The notes under the pieces were generated by a model. That model searched no databases. It saw only the letters and a program-made list of their open reading frames with translations, and was not told the DNA's origin. The translations under genes and the position numbers were made by a program. Positions 54,752 through 63,080 of a stretch of DNA of 64,000 nucleotides are shown one piece after another; positions within the stretch are counted from its first letter, which is position 1, and each line of letters begins with the position of its first letter. This DNA is from Saccharopolyspora indica (GTDB taxonomy: Bacteria > Actinomycetota > Actinomycetes > Mycobacteriales > Pseudonocardiaceae), in assembly GCF_027853965.1 (NCBI RefSeq), contig NZ_JAQGLB010000026.1:1-64000 (forward strand), in the 5' to 3' direction.

Positions 54752-55647
54752 TGCTGTCCCGGCTGGACCTGCTGGAATCCGAGGCGGTGCACCTGATCCG
54801 CGAGGTGGTCGCCGAGTTCGACCGCCCGGCGCTGCTGTTCTCCGGCGGCAAGGACTCCGCGGTCCTGCTCAAGCTGGCGGAGAAGGCGCTGGCCCCGGCG
54901 CCGATCCCGTTCCCGGTGCTGCACGTCGACACCGGGCACAACTTCGAGGAGGTGATCGACTTCCGCGACCGGCGCGCCGCCGAGCTCGGCGTCCGGCTGG
55001 TGGTGGCCTCGGTGCAGGACTCCATCGACGCCGGGCGGGTCGCCGAGCCGACCGGCAAGGGCGCCAGCCGCAACCGGGCGCAGACCGTGACCCTGCTGGA
55101 CGCCATCGCCGAGCACCGCTTCGACGCGCTGTTCGGCGGGGCGCGCCGCGACGAGGAACGCGCCCGGGCCAAGGAGCGGATGCTGTCGTTCCGGGACGCC
55201 TTCGGCCAGTGGGATCCGCGCAACCAGCGCCCGGAGCTGTGGAACCTCTACAACGGGATGATCCACCCCGGCGAGAACGTGCGCGCCTTCCCGCTGTCGA
55301 ACTGGACCGAGCGCGACGTGTGGACCTACATCGAGCGCGAGGGCGTGGAGCTGCCGTCGCTGTACTTCGCGCACGCCCGCAAGGTCTTCGAGCGCGACGG
55401 GATGCTGCTGGCCGACACCCCGTTCCTGCCGCGCGAGCCGGGCGAGCAGCTGGTCGAGCGCTCCGTGCGGTTCCGCACCGTCGGCGACATGACCTGCACC
55501 GGCGCGGTGCCGTCGGCGGCCGCCACGGTCGCCGAGGTGATCGCCGAGATCGCCGCGACCGGGGTGAGCGAGCGCGGGCAGACCCGCGCCGACGACCGCG
55601 CCAGCGCGGCCGCGATGGAGGACCGCAAGCGGGAGGGGTACTTCTGA
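54751..55647 (+). CDS. cysD: Sulfate adenylyltransferase small subunit (CysD)
   Basis: 298 aa, ATG overlapping the previous TGA (TGATG). PP-loop motif SGGKDS (about 31-36), HVDTGHNFEEVIDFRD, and GGARRDEERARAKER are all diagnostic. The C-terminus RADDRASAAAMEDRKREGYF is the classic CysD end. With CysN it makes APS from ATP and sulfate. It overlaps cysN by 1 bp, so the two subunits are made in step. Confidence 0.95.
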   Translation: MLSRLDLLESEAVHLIREVVAEFDRPALLFSGGKDSAVLLKLAEKALAPAPIPFPVLHVDTGHNFEEVIDFRDRRAAELGVRLVVASVQDSIDAGRVAEPTGKGASRNRAQTVTLLDAIAEHRFDALFGGARRDEERARAKERMLSFRDAFGQWDPRNQRPELWNLYNGMIHPGENVRAFPLSNWTERDVWTYIEREGVELPSLYFAHARKVFERDGMLLADTPFLPREPGEQLVERSVRFRTVGDMTCTGAVPSAAATVAEVIAEIAATGVSERGQTRADDRASAAAMEDRKREGYF

Positions 55648-56912
55648 TGAGCGACGCACCGGTGTTCGCCCCGGCCGACAGGCTGCTGCGGTTCGCCACC
55701 GCCGGTGCCGTCGACGACGGCAAGAGCACCCTGATCGGCCGCCTGCTGCACGATTCCCGCTCGCTGCTGGCCGATCAGCTCGAAGCGCTGGAACTGGCCA
55801 GCCGGGAGCGCGGCGACGCGGGCCTGGACCTGGCGATGCTCACCGACGGGCTGCGCGCCGAGCGCGAGCAGGGCATCACCATCGACGTGGCGCACCGCTA
55901 CTTCGAGACCGCGCGGCGGGCTTTCATCATCGCCGACACGCCCGGCCACGCCCAGTACACCCGCAACATGGTCACCGGCGCGTCCACCGCGGGCCTGGCG
56001 ATCGTGCTGGTCGACGCCCGCAACGGCCTGACCGAGCAGAGCCGCAGGCACGCCGTGCTGGCCGGGCTGCTGCGGGTGCCGCGGCTGGTGCTGGCGGTCA
56101 ACAAGATGGACCTGGTCGGCTTCGACGAGGCGGTGTTCCGCGCCATCACCGGGGAATTCGCCGCTTTCACCGCCGAGCTGGGCCTGCGCGAGGTCACCGC
56201 CATCCCGATCTCGGCGCTGCGCGGCGACAACGTCGTGCACCGCTCGGAGTCGACGCCCTGGTACGACGGGCCTGCGCTGCTGGAGCACCTCGAAGACGTC
56301 GAAGTCGCCGACGAGGGTGCCGCCGGTGAGTTCCGGCTGCCGGTGCAGTGCACCATCCGCGCCCCGGGATACCGCGGCTACGCCGGGCAGATCGCCAGCG
56401 GCTCGGTGGCCCCGGGCGAGGAAGTCCTGCACCTGCCCTCCGGGATGCGCAGCCGCGTGGTCGCGGTCGACACCGCCGACGGCGAGCTGGGCCGGGGGAG
56501 AGCGCCGCAGTCGGTGACCGTGCGGCTGGCCGACGACATCGACGTCGGGCGCGGCGACATGCTCTGCGCTCCGGCGAACCCGCCGGTGGCGGCCGCGGAG
56601 CTCACCGCATCGGTGTGCTGGATGTCGGCGGGATCGGTGCTGGAACCGGGCACGAGACTGCTGCTCAAGCACACCACGCGCACGGTGAGGGCGGTGGTGT
56701 CCGGGATCGGCGACCGGCTGGAGGTCACCACGCTGGAGCGCGGCCCGGCCGAGCGCCTGGAGCTCAACGAGATCGGCGAGGTCGGCCTGCGGCTGGCGCG
56801 ACCGGTGTTCTGCGATCCCTACGCCGACAACAGGTTCACCGGCGGCGCGGTGCTCATCGACGAATCCACCCACGCGACCGTCGGCGCGGTCATGATCACC
56901 GAAGCGCGCTGA
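55647..56912 (+). CDS. cysN: Sulfate adenylyltransferase GTPase subunit (CysN)
   Basis: 421 aa. G1 GAVDDGKST (about 20-28), G3 DTPGH, G4 NKMD; EF-Tu-like beta-barrel domains follow, ending RFTGGAVLIDESTHATVGAVMI. GTP hydrolysis drives APS formation by CysD. Many actinobacterial CysN proteins carry a fused CysC kinase; this one stops at the barrel, and the kinase is the separate fusion at the head of the operon. Confidence 0.95.
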   Translation: MSDAPVFAPADRLLRFATAGAVDDGKSTLIGRLLHDSRSLLADQLEALELASRERGDAGLDLAMLTDGLRAEREQGITIDVAHRYFETARRAFIIADTPGHAQYTRNMVTGASTAGLAIVLVDARNGLTEQSRRHAVLAGLLRVPRLVLAVNKMDLVGFDEAVFRAITGEFAAFTAELGLREVTAIPISALRGDNVVHRSESTPWYDGPALLEHLEDVEVADEGAAGEFRLPVQCTIRAPGYRGYAGQIASGSVAPGEEVLHLPSGMRSRVVAVDTADGELGRGRAPQSVTVRLADDIDVGRGDMLCAPANPPVAAAELTASVCWMSAGSVLEPGTRLLLKHTTRTVRAVVSGIGDRLEVTTLERGPAERLELNEIGEVGLRLARPVFCDPYADNRFTGGAVLIDESTHATVGAVMITEAR

Positions 56913-56933
56913 AACACGACAAGGAGCTTGGAA

Positions 56934-57587
56934 TTGGTCCAGATCATCGGGGCCGGGTTCGGCCGCACCGGCACCGCGTCGCTGAAGGCGGCGCTGGAGC
57001 GCCTCGGCTACGGCCCGTGCTACCACATGTTCGAGGTCATCGCGCAGCCCGACCGGGTGCAGCACTGGGCACGCGCGCTGGACGGCGAGATCTCCGACTG
57101 GGAGGCCGTCCTCGGCGGCTTCGAATCCACAGTGGACTGGCCGGGGTGCACCTTCTGGCGGGAGCTGGTGGACTTCTACCCCGACGCCAAGGTCCTGCTG
57201 ACCGTCCGCGACCCGGAGAAGTGGTACGACAGCGTGCACAGCACGATCTACCGGTTCGCGCAGGAAGAACCCGAGGACGGCCACTCGTTCGTCAAGCTGC
57301 GCCCGACCATCGAGCGGATGATCTGGGACGGCACCTTCGGCGGCCGCTTCGACGAGCGCGCGCACGCCATCGAGGTCTTCGAGGAGCACAACGCCGCCGT
57401 GCAGGCCGCGGTCCCGGCCGACCGGCTGCTGACCTACCGGGTCGGCGAGGGCTGGCAGCGGCTGTGCGACTTCCTCGGCGTGCCCGTGCCGGAGGAGGAC
57501 TTCCCGCACGTCAACGACTCCGGCTCGATCCGCGAACTGGTCGACCGGATCAGCCGGGACGGCGAGGTCCCCTCACCGTTCGACTGA
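56934..57587 (+). CDS. P-loop sulfotransferase family protein
   Basis: 217 aa. The TTG at 56934 is chosen because AAGGAG lies seven bases upstream; an earlier TTG is too close to that site. The N-terminal GAGFGRTGTASLKAAL is the 5'-phosphosulfate loop. VLLTVRDPEKWYDSVHS holds the Arg and Ser residues that bind the 3'-phosphate of PAPS, and GEGWQRLCDFLGVPVP is the typical C-terminal block. It transfers sulfate from PAPS to a hydroxyl or amine. It ends the sulfate-activation operon, 21 bp after cysN, and defines its purpose; the acceptor is unknown and could be a lipid, sugar or secondary metabolite. Confidence 0.85.
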   Translation: MVQIIGAGFGRTGTASLKAALERLGYGPCYHMFEVIAQPDRVQHWARALDGEISDWEAVLGGFESTVDWPGCTFWRELVDFYPDAKVLLTVRDPEKWYDSVHSTIYRFAQEEPEDGHSFVKLRPTIERMIWDGTFGGRFDERAHAIEVFEEHNAAVQAAVPADRLLTYRVGEGWQRLCDFLGVPVPEEDFPHVNDSGSIRELVDRISRDGEVPSPFD

Positions 57588-57671
57588 ACCGCTCACGGGC
57601 GGGAACCGAGCTGCCGCGCGGCTTCGGCGAAGGCGGCGCGCAGCCGTGCGTGCGCCGGGTCGTTGGCGGGA

Positions 57672-58343
57672 TCACCCCGCGAAGTGGCTGGTCACCCAGG
57701 TGCCGACCCGTGCGCGGAAGTGCTCCGGGGCGAGACTCCCGGCGCCGTCGGGAAACGCCGCCACCACCGGGACCCCGGTGACGCGCGGCAGCTCGGTGCG
57801 GTTGCACCGCTCGGCCAGGCCGGGCTCGTCGGGCACCGCGCCGAGCACCAGTCCCGCCGGTTCAAGACCGCGGGAGCGCAGCGCGCCGACGGTGAGCTCG
57901 GTGTGGTTGAGGGTGCCGAGCCCGATGCGGGTCACGACGTAGACCTGCACCGGGTGGTCCCGGGCGAGATCAGCGGCCAGGTCCAGCAGCGTCCCGCCGC
58001 TGGTGTCGAGGCGGACCAGCAGCCCGCCCGCGCCTTCGACGAGCACGGTGTCGCGGGTCCGGGCCAGCTCGCGGATGCGGGCGGCGTGCGCGCTGACCGG
58101 AGGGATCTCGACACCGCGCAACCGGGCCGCGGTGTCGGGCGCCAGCGGGTCTTCGAGGCGGGTGAACTCGGCGACCTCGCAGCCCGCCAGGCGCGCCACC
58201 GCGCGGATGTCGGGTTCATCGGTGCCGACACCGGTCTGCGCGGGCTTCACCGCGATCGCGCCAGGCCCGGCGCGGACGGCGAGCGCAGCAGTGGTGACGG
58301 TCTTGCCGACACCGGTGTCGGTGCCGGTGACGATGCGGATCAC
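57672..58343 (-). CDS. bioD: Dethiobiotin synthetase (BioD)
   Basis: 223 aa from a GTG with GGAGG five bases upstream; the start overlaps the bioF stop (GTGA). The P-loop TGTDTGVGKT (about 6-15), KPAQTG and VEGAGGLLVRL are BioD hallmarks. It closes the ureido ring of dethiobiotin from DAPA, CO2 and ATP. Last gene of the bioBAFD operon and convergent with the sulfotransferase gene. Confidence 0.94.
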   Translation of the reverse strand: MIRIVTGTDTGVGKTVTTAALAVRAGPGAIAVKPAQTGVGTDEPDIRAVARLAGCEVAEFTRLEDPLAPDTAARLRGVEIPPVSAHAARIRELARTRDTVLVEGAGGLLVRLDTSGGTLLDLAADLARDHPVQVYVVTRIGLGTLNHTELTVGALRSRGLEPAGLVLGAVPDEPGLAERCNRTELPRVTGVPVVAAFPDGAGSLAPEHFRARVGTWVTSHFAG

Positions 58344-59473
58344 GGCCACCTCCGGTGCTCCTTGACGACCCGGACCAGCGCTTCGACCGCCCGCTCCCAG
58401 CGCGCGTCGTCGAGACCGGCGCGGGCGGTGATGCGGAGCCGGGAGACGCCGTCCGGGACCGACGGCGGCCGGAAGCAGCCCACCCGCACCCCGGCCTCCA
58501 GCGCTGCCGCCTGCGCGGCGACGGCGACCTGCGGAGAAGGCATCGGCACCGAGAGCACCGCACCCGCGGATCGCCGGACACCGAGCCGGTCGGCCAGTTC
58601 GGCGCCGCGCTGGTGGATCCGCGACGGGAGCGCGGGTTGCCTGCGCAGGCAGCGCAGCGCGGTCAGCGCGGCGGCGGTGGGCGCCGGTGCCAGACCGGTG
58701 TCGAAGATGAACGGGCGGGCCCGGTTGACGAGGTGGTCGACGAGCGCGGCGGAACCGAGCACCGCACCGCCCATCGCACCCAGCGATTTCGACAGCGTCG
58801 CGGTCATCACCACGTGCGGGTGCTCGGCAAGGTCGTGCAGCGCGCCCCGGCCGCCGGGGCCGACGACGCCGAGGCCGTGCGCTTCGTCGACCACGAGAAG
58901 CGCGTCGTGCTCGGCGCACACCGCGGCGAGCTCCGGCAGCGGAGCGGCGTCGCCGAGCACCGAGAAGACCGATTCGGTCAGCACCAGCGCCCGCCGGTCA
59001 CCGGCCGCGGCCAACGCCTCCCGGACCGCGGCGACGTCGTTGTGCGGGACCACCTCGATCGCCGCCCTGGCCAGCCGCGCGGCGTCGATCAGCGAGGCGT
59101 GCACGTGCGCGTCGGAGACGATCAGCGACCGCTTGTCCGCCAGCGCGGTCACCACCGACAGGTTGGCGTGGTAGCCCGTCGAGAACACCAAAGCCGCCTC
59201 GCGGCCGGTGAATCCGGCGAGCTCGCGCTCCAGCTCGACGTGCAGCGAGGTGGTGCCGGTGACCAGCCGGGACGCGCCCGCACCCGCTCCCCAGCACAGC
59301 GCCGCGTCGGCGGCGGCCCGGCGCACCGCGGGATGGCGGCTCAGCCCCAGGTAGTCGTTGTTGGCGAGGTCGATGACGTCCTCGTCGGCCGTCCGGGGCC
59401 GCAGCGCGCGCTGCAACCCGGCGGCCTCGCGCCCGGCCCGCTGCTCGGCGAACCACTCCGCCCAGCCGCTCAT
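58340..59473 (-). CDS. bioF: 8-amino-7-oxononanoate synthase (BioF)
   Basis: 377 aa. ANNDYLGLSRHP at the N-terminus, DEAHGLGVVGPGGRG, and TLSKSLGAMGG with the PLP lysine (about residue 233) are family signatures. It condenses pimeloyl thioester with alanine. Separated from bioA by 120 bp without evident gene, but on the same strand and probably the same transcript. Confidence 0.94.
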   Translation of the reverse strand: MSGWAEWFAEQRAGREAAGLQRALRPRTADEDVIDLANNDYLGLSRHPAVRRAAADAALCWGAGAGASRLVTGTTSLHVELERELAGFTGREAALVFSTGYHANLSVVTALADKRSLIVSDAHVHASLIDAARLARAAIEVVPHNDVAAVREALAAAGDRRALVLTESVFSVLGDAAPLPELAAVCAEHDALLVVDEAHGLGVVGPGGRGALHDLAEHPHVVMTATLSKSLGAMGGAVLGSAALVDHLVNRARPFIFDTGLAPAPTAAALTALRCLRRQPALPSRIHQRGAELADRLGVRRSAGAVLSVPMPSPQVAVAAQAAALEAGVRVGCFRPPSVPDGVSRLRITARAGLDDARWERAVEALVRVVKEHRRWP

Positions 59474-59593
59474 CCGCGTTCCGCCTCTCCGCGATTCACA
59501 GTGGTGGTTGCGTTGGGAGTTGATCTTGCGTGTCGTGGTTTCTCGTGGCTGGTTTGCGTCACGTTCCCCTGAGGTGCGGTTGCACAGGGCTAC

Positions 59594-60853
59594 TCATCCC
59601 GCATTCGCGGCGGCCGCGATCCCGGCGCAGATCGCGGCGACGTCCTCGTCGCTGCACACGTACGGCGGCATGGTGTAGATCAGGTCCCGGAACGGGCGCA
59701 GCCACACCCCTTCGGCCAGCGCCGCTTCGGTCGCCTTGGCCACGTCGACGGGATGGTCGAGCTGGACCACGCCGACCGCACCGAGCACGCGCACGTCGAG
59801 GGCGTCGATCCCGTGCAGCGTCTGCAATCCGGCGTTGATCCGCCGCACGTCGGCAGCCCAGCCACCGGTGCTCAGCAGGTCCAGGCTGGCGGAGGCGACC
59901 GCGCAGGCCAGCGGATTGCCCATGAACGTCGGCCCGTGCATCAGAACGCCGGAATCGCTGGCCGACAGGCCGCGGGCGACCTCCGCCGTGCACATCGCGG
60001 CGGCCAGCGACAGGTAGCCCCCGGTGAGCGCCTTGCCCACGCACAGCACGTCCGGAACCACCCCGGCGGCCTCCGCGGCGAAAAGCGTGCCGGTCCGGCC
60101 GAAACCGGTGGCGATCTCGTCGAAGACCAGCACCAGCCCGTGCTCGTCGGCGACCTCGCGGAACACCGCCAGGCATTCGGCGGGGTAGGGGTGCATCCCG
60201 CCCGCGCCCTGCAGCAGCGGCTCCACGATCAACCCGGCCAGCCGGTCGGCGTGCTCGGCGGCGAGCGCGCGGAAACCCGCCGCCCACGCGCCGACGTCGC
60301 CGCCCAGGCCCGGTGGGCGCTCGCCGAAGACCTGCTCCGGCAGCACCCCGGACCACATCGCGTGCATGCCGCCGTCGGGATCGCACACGCTCATGCAGTC
60401 GAAGGTGTCGCCGTGGTAGCCGCCGCGCACGGTGAGGAACCGGGTCCGCTCGGGCCGCCCGGCACCGCGCTGGTGCTGCAGCGCCATCTTCATCGCCACC
60501 TCGACGCTCACCGACCCGGAATCGGCGAGGAAGACGCGGTCCAGGCCCTCCGGTGCGAGGTCGATCAGGCGCCGGGCCAGCTCGACCGCCGGTTCGTGGG
60601 TGAGCCCGCCGAACATCACGTGCGCCATCCGGTCGAGCTGGCGGCGCGCCGCCTCGTCGAGCACCGGGTGCCGGTAGCCGTGGATGGCCGACCACCACGA
60701 CGCCATCCCGTCCACCACCTCGCCGGCGCCGTCGAGGGCGATCCGGCTACCGGTGGCGCCGGTGACCAGGCGGGTCGGCGCCGGATCGGTCATCGAGGTG
60801 TACGGGTGCCAGAGGTGCTCGCGGTCGAAGGCGAGCAGTTCCGCCGCCTCCAT
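59594..60853 (-). CDS. bioA: Adenosylmethionine-8-amino-7-oxononanoate aminotransferase (BioA)
   Basis: 419 aa, ATG overlapping the bioB stop (ATGA). LWHPYTSM at the N-terminus binds the substrate, GGYHGDT and FDEIATGFGRTG frame the PLP site, and VGKALTGGYLSLA carries the Schiff-base lysine. Uses SAM as amino donor to make DAPA. Complete and of usual length. Confidence 0.95.
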   Translation of the reverse strand: MEAAELLAFDREHLWHPYTSMTDPAPTRLVTGATGSRIALDGAGEVVDGMASWWSAIHGYRHPVLDEAARRQLDRMAHVMFGGLTHEPAVELARRLIDLAPEGLDRVFLADSGSVSVEVAMKMALQHQRGAGRPERTRFLTVRGGYHGDTFDCMSVCDPDGGMHAMWSGVLPEQVFGERPPGLGGDVGAWAAGFRALAAEHADRLAGLIVEPLLQGAGGMHPYPAECLAVFREVADEHGLVLVFDEIATGFGRTGTLFAAEAAGVVPDVLCVGKALTGGYLSLAAAMCTAEVARGLSASDSGVLMHGPTFMGNPLACAVASASLDLLSTGGWAADVRRINAGLQTLHGIDALDVRVLGAVGVVQLDHPVDVAKATEAALAEGVWLRPFRDLIYTMPPYVCSDEDVAAICAGIAAAANAG

Positions 60854-61911
60854 CAGGCGTTCGGGAGCAGGTCGGTGCCCGCGCCGCGCCGCCGGATCAC
60901 CGGGTCGGCCGCGCGCTGGGCGAGGTCCTCCGCCGAGCCCTGCACGACGAAGCCGCTGTCCCGGATCATCTCCAGGTCCGCCTCGGCGGCCTGGCCCTCC
61001 GAGGTGAGGTAGTCGCCGAGGAAGATCGAGTTGGCGACGTGCAGCGCGACCGACTGCAGCGAGCGCAGGTGCATCTCGCGGCCACCGGCGATGCGGATCT
61101 CCCGGTCGGGGCAGACGAAGCGCGCCATCGCCAGGATCTTCACGCAGCGGGTCGGGGAGAGCTCCCAGGTGTTCTCGAACGGGGTCCCGTCGAAGGGCAT
61201 CAGGAAGTTGACCGGGATCGAGTCCGAATCCAGCTCCCGGAGCGCGAACAGCGCCTCGACGAGCTGCTCGTCGGTCTCGCCCAGCCCGGCGATCAGGCCG
61301 GAGCAGGGCGAGATCCCGGCGCCCTTGGCCTTCTCCACGGTGTCCACGCGGTCGGCGTAGGTGTGGGTCTGGACGATGGCGTCGTGGTGGCTCTCGGCGG
61401 TGTTGATGTTGTGGTTGTAGGCGTCCACGCCGGCGTCCTTGAGCCGTTCGGCCTGGCCCTCCTTGAGCAGTCCCAGGCAGGCGCAGACCTCGACGCCGGG
61501 GTGCTCCCGCTTCAGCGCCCCGACCACGTCGACCACCTTGTCGATGTCCCTTGTGGACGGTCCGCGGCCGGAGGCGACCAGGCACACCCGGCTCGCGCCG
61601 CCGCCGAGCCCCGCCCCGGCCTGCGCGAGGGCCTCGGCCTCGGAGAGCCACGAGTACTTCAGGATCGGCGCGCTGGAGCCCAGCGCCTGCGAGCAGTAGT
61701 TGCAGTTCTCCTGGCAGAGCCCGGATTTCAGGTTGACCAGGTAGTTCACCTTCACCGCGTTGCCGAAGTGCGCGCGGCGCAGCCGGGCGGCCGCGGCGAC
61801 GACGGACATCAGCTCGGCGTCGTCGGCGCGCAGCACCGCGAGGGCGTCCTCCGGGGTGGCCGGGGTGCCGGCGAGGACCGCGTCGGCGAGCTGGTGGAAG
61901 TGGGCGCTCAT
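60853..61911 (-). CDS. bioB: Biotin synthase (BioB)
   Basis: 352 aa from the ATG with GGAGAAG upstream; in-frame codons further upstream lie in the operator region. The radical SAM motif CQENCNYCSQ (CxxxCxxC, about 68-75), YNHNINTAESHH and GMGET-type GLGET are diagnostic. It inserts sulfur into dethiobiotin. First gene of the bio operon, preceded by tandem BioQ-type operators. Confidence 0.95.
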   Translation of the reverse strand: MSAHFHQLADAVLAGTPATPEDALAVLRADDAELMSVVAAAARLRRAHFGNAVKVNYLVNLKSGLCQENCNYCSQALGSSAPILKYSWLSEAEALAQAGAGLGGGASRVCLVASGRGPSTRDIDKVVDVVGALKREHPGVEVCACLGLLKEGQAERLKDAGVDAYNHNINTAESHHDAIVQTHTYADRVDTVEKAKGAGISPCSGLIAGLGETDEQLVEALFALRELDSDSIPVNFLMPFDGTPFENTWELSPTRCVKILAMARFVCPDREIRIAGGREMHLRSLQSVALHVANSIFLGDYLTSEGQAAEADLEMIRDSGFVVQGSAEDLAQRAADPVIRRRGAGTDLLPNA

Positions 61912-61933
61912 CGCTTCTCCGGGGTGTCGAACC

Positions 61934-61989
61934 TGAACAGCGTTCACCTGAACGGCGTTCAGGCTAGACTGGGCGGATCGATCGGTCAA
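61934..61989. promoter_or_regulatory. Divergent bioB / TetR promoters with two BioQ-type operators
   Basis: Two 13-bp palindromes of form TGAAC-N3-GTTCA lie at 61934-61946 and 61949-61961, 15 bp centre to centre, matching the BioQ operator family of actinobacteria. Toward the TetR gene: TTCACC (61943-61948), 16 bp, TAGACT (61965-61970). Toward bioB: TTGACC (61984-61989 read on minus), 17 bp, TAGCCT (61961-61966 on minus). Both promoters overlap the operators, so one repressor would control both directions. Confidence 0.82.
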
Positions 61990-62003
61990 CGGGAGGTTCC
62001 TGG

Positions 62004-62558
62004 GTGCGCTACCACCGCAGCGACGTCGTGGCCCGCGCGATCGCGGTGCTCGACGAGTACGGGCTGGAGTCGCTGACGATGCGGCGGCTGGCCACCGAAC
62101 TCGGCGTGCAACCCAGCGCGCTCTACCACCACGTGCCGAACAAGCAGACGCTGCTGGCCGCGATCGCCGACGAGATCCTGATCCGCGGCAGGCGGCCCCG
62201 CCGCGCCGAGCGGTGGGACCGGCGCGTGGTCGAGATCTGCGGCGAGCTGCGGGACGCGATGCTGGCCTACCGCGACGGCGCCGAAGTCGTCGTCACCGCG
62301 CACACCTTCGGCCTCGGCGCCGGTGAACCCGCAGGTCAGCTGCGTGCGGCGCTGCGCGACGGCGGCCTGCCCGATGACGTGGTCGACGTCGGCACCCGAG
62401 CCCTGCTGCACCTCGTGTTCGGCCACACCGTGGAGGAGCAGATGGCGCTGCAGGCCGCCAGCGCCGGAGCGATCGACCGCGCTCCCGGCGGACCGGCGGA
62501 CTTCGAGCGCGGGCTCGACCTGGTGCTGGACGGCCTCCGGGCCAGGGTCAACGGCTGA
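62004..62558 (+). CDS. bioQ: TetR-family biotin repressor, BioQ type
   Basis: 184 aa, GTG with GGGAGG upstream. The N-terminal TetR helix-turn-helix reads MRRLATELGVQPSALYHHVPNKQTLLAAIAD, and the C-terminal part (about 80-180) is the TetR_C type with a buried ligand pocket. It is divergent from bioB, with two BioQ-like operators between, which is how bioQ is arranged in related actinobacteria. These bacteria lack a DNA-binding BirA and use BioQ to repress bio genes. The symbol rests on context plus family. Confidence 0.85.
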   Translation: MRYHRSDVVARAIAVLDEYGLESLTMRRLATELGVQPSALYHHVPNKQTLLAAIADEILIRGRRPRRAERWDRRVVEICGELRDAMLAYRDGAEVVVTAHTFGLGAGEPAGQLRAALRDGGLPDDVVDVGTRALLHLVFGHTVEEQMALQAASAGAIDRAPGGPADFERGLDLVLDGLRARVNG

Positions 62559-62711
62559 CGTCATCACCCCACCGGGTGGTCTTGGCGCGGTGGCCGCGGA
62601 ATGTGCCGACGCGGCGGTGCGGCGTGGGGCATCGTGGGCGCGAGGCTGACCTGGACAGATCCGGCCGCCCGCCCGCGAAACCCCGAGAAGACCGCGAAGG
62701 ACACCGCAGCC

Positions 62712-63065
62712 GTGAACAGCGTCAACGAAGCGCTGCAGCTCTACCCGGAGCTCGCGATCCTGGTCGGGATCCAGACGCTGTGGACATTCTGGATCCTGAC
62801 CGATCCGCTCGGGCGCCCGGAATGGCTGGTCGGCGTGGTCAGCTGGCCGGAGCACAGCGACGCGCTCTGGATCGCCGACCGGCAGCACGCGCTGGCCGCC
62901 CGGCTGCTGGTGGCCACGCCCTCCGGCGGCGTCGTCTGGCAGACCTCGGGCACGCTGGCGGCCACGATCGACGCGCTGAGCAAGCTCCCGGAACCCGGCG
63001 CCCCCGGCGCGCCGTGCGAGGTCCTCAAGCCCGGGCCGTTCTGGCCCCCGGCTCGCCTCTGCTGA
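62712..63065 (+). CDS. Hypothetical protein
   Basis: 117 aa from a GTG; AAGGA lies about 10 bases upstream. There is one hydrophobic patch near the start (ELAILVGIQTLWTFWILTD), which may be a core helix rather than a membrane segment. The rest is mixed, with a Pro-rich end. WIADRQHALAARLLVATPSGGVVWQTSGTLAATIDAL reads as real protein with strong C-ending codon bias. No family recognised. Confidence 0.6.
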   Translation: MNSVNEALQLYPELAILVGIQTLWTFWILTDPLGRPEWLVGVVSWPEHSDALWIADRQHALAARLLVATPSGGVVWQTSGTLAATIDALSKLPEPGAPGAPCEVLKPGPFWPPARLC

Positions 63066-63080
63066 CGAAGCCGTCGAGCT

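Noticed and set aside
57590..57671. Short coding-like tail on the minus strand after bioD, reading DPAHARLRAAFAEAARQLG
   Set aside because: About 27 residues in a frame different from bioD and without a start; too short to call, possibly a remnant or chance in GC-rich DNA.
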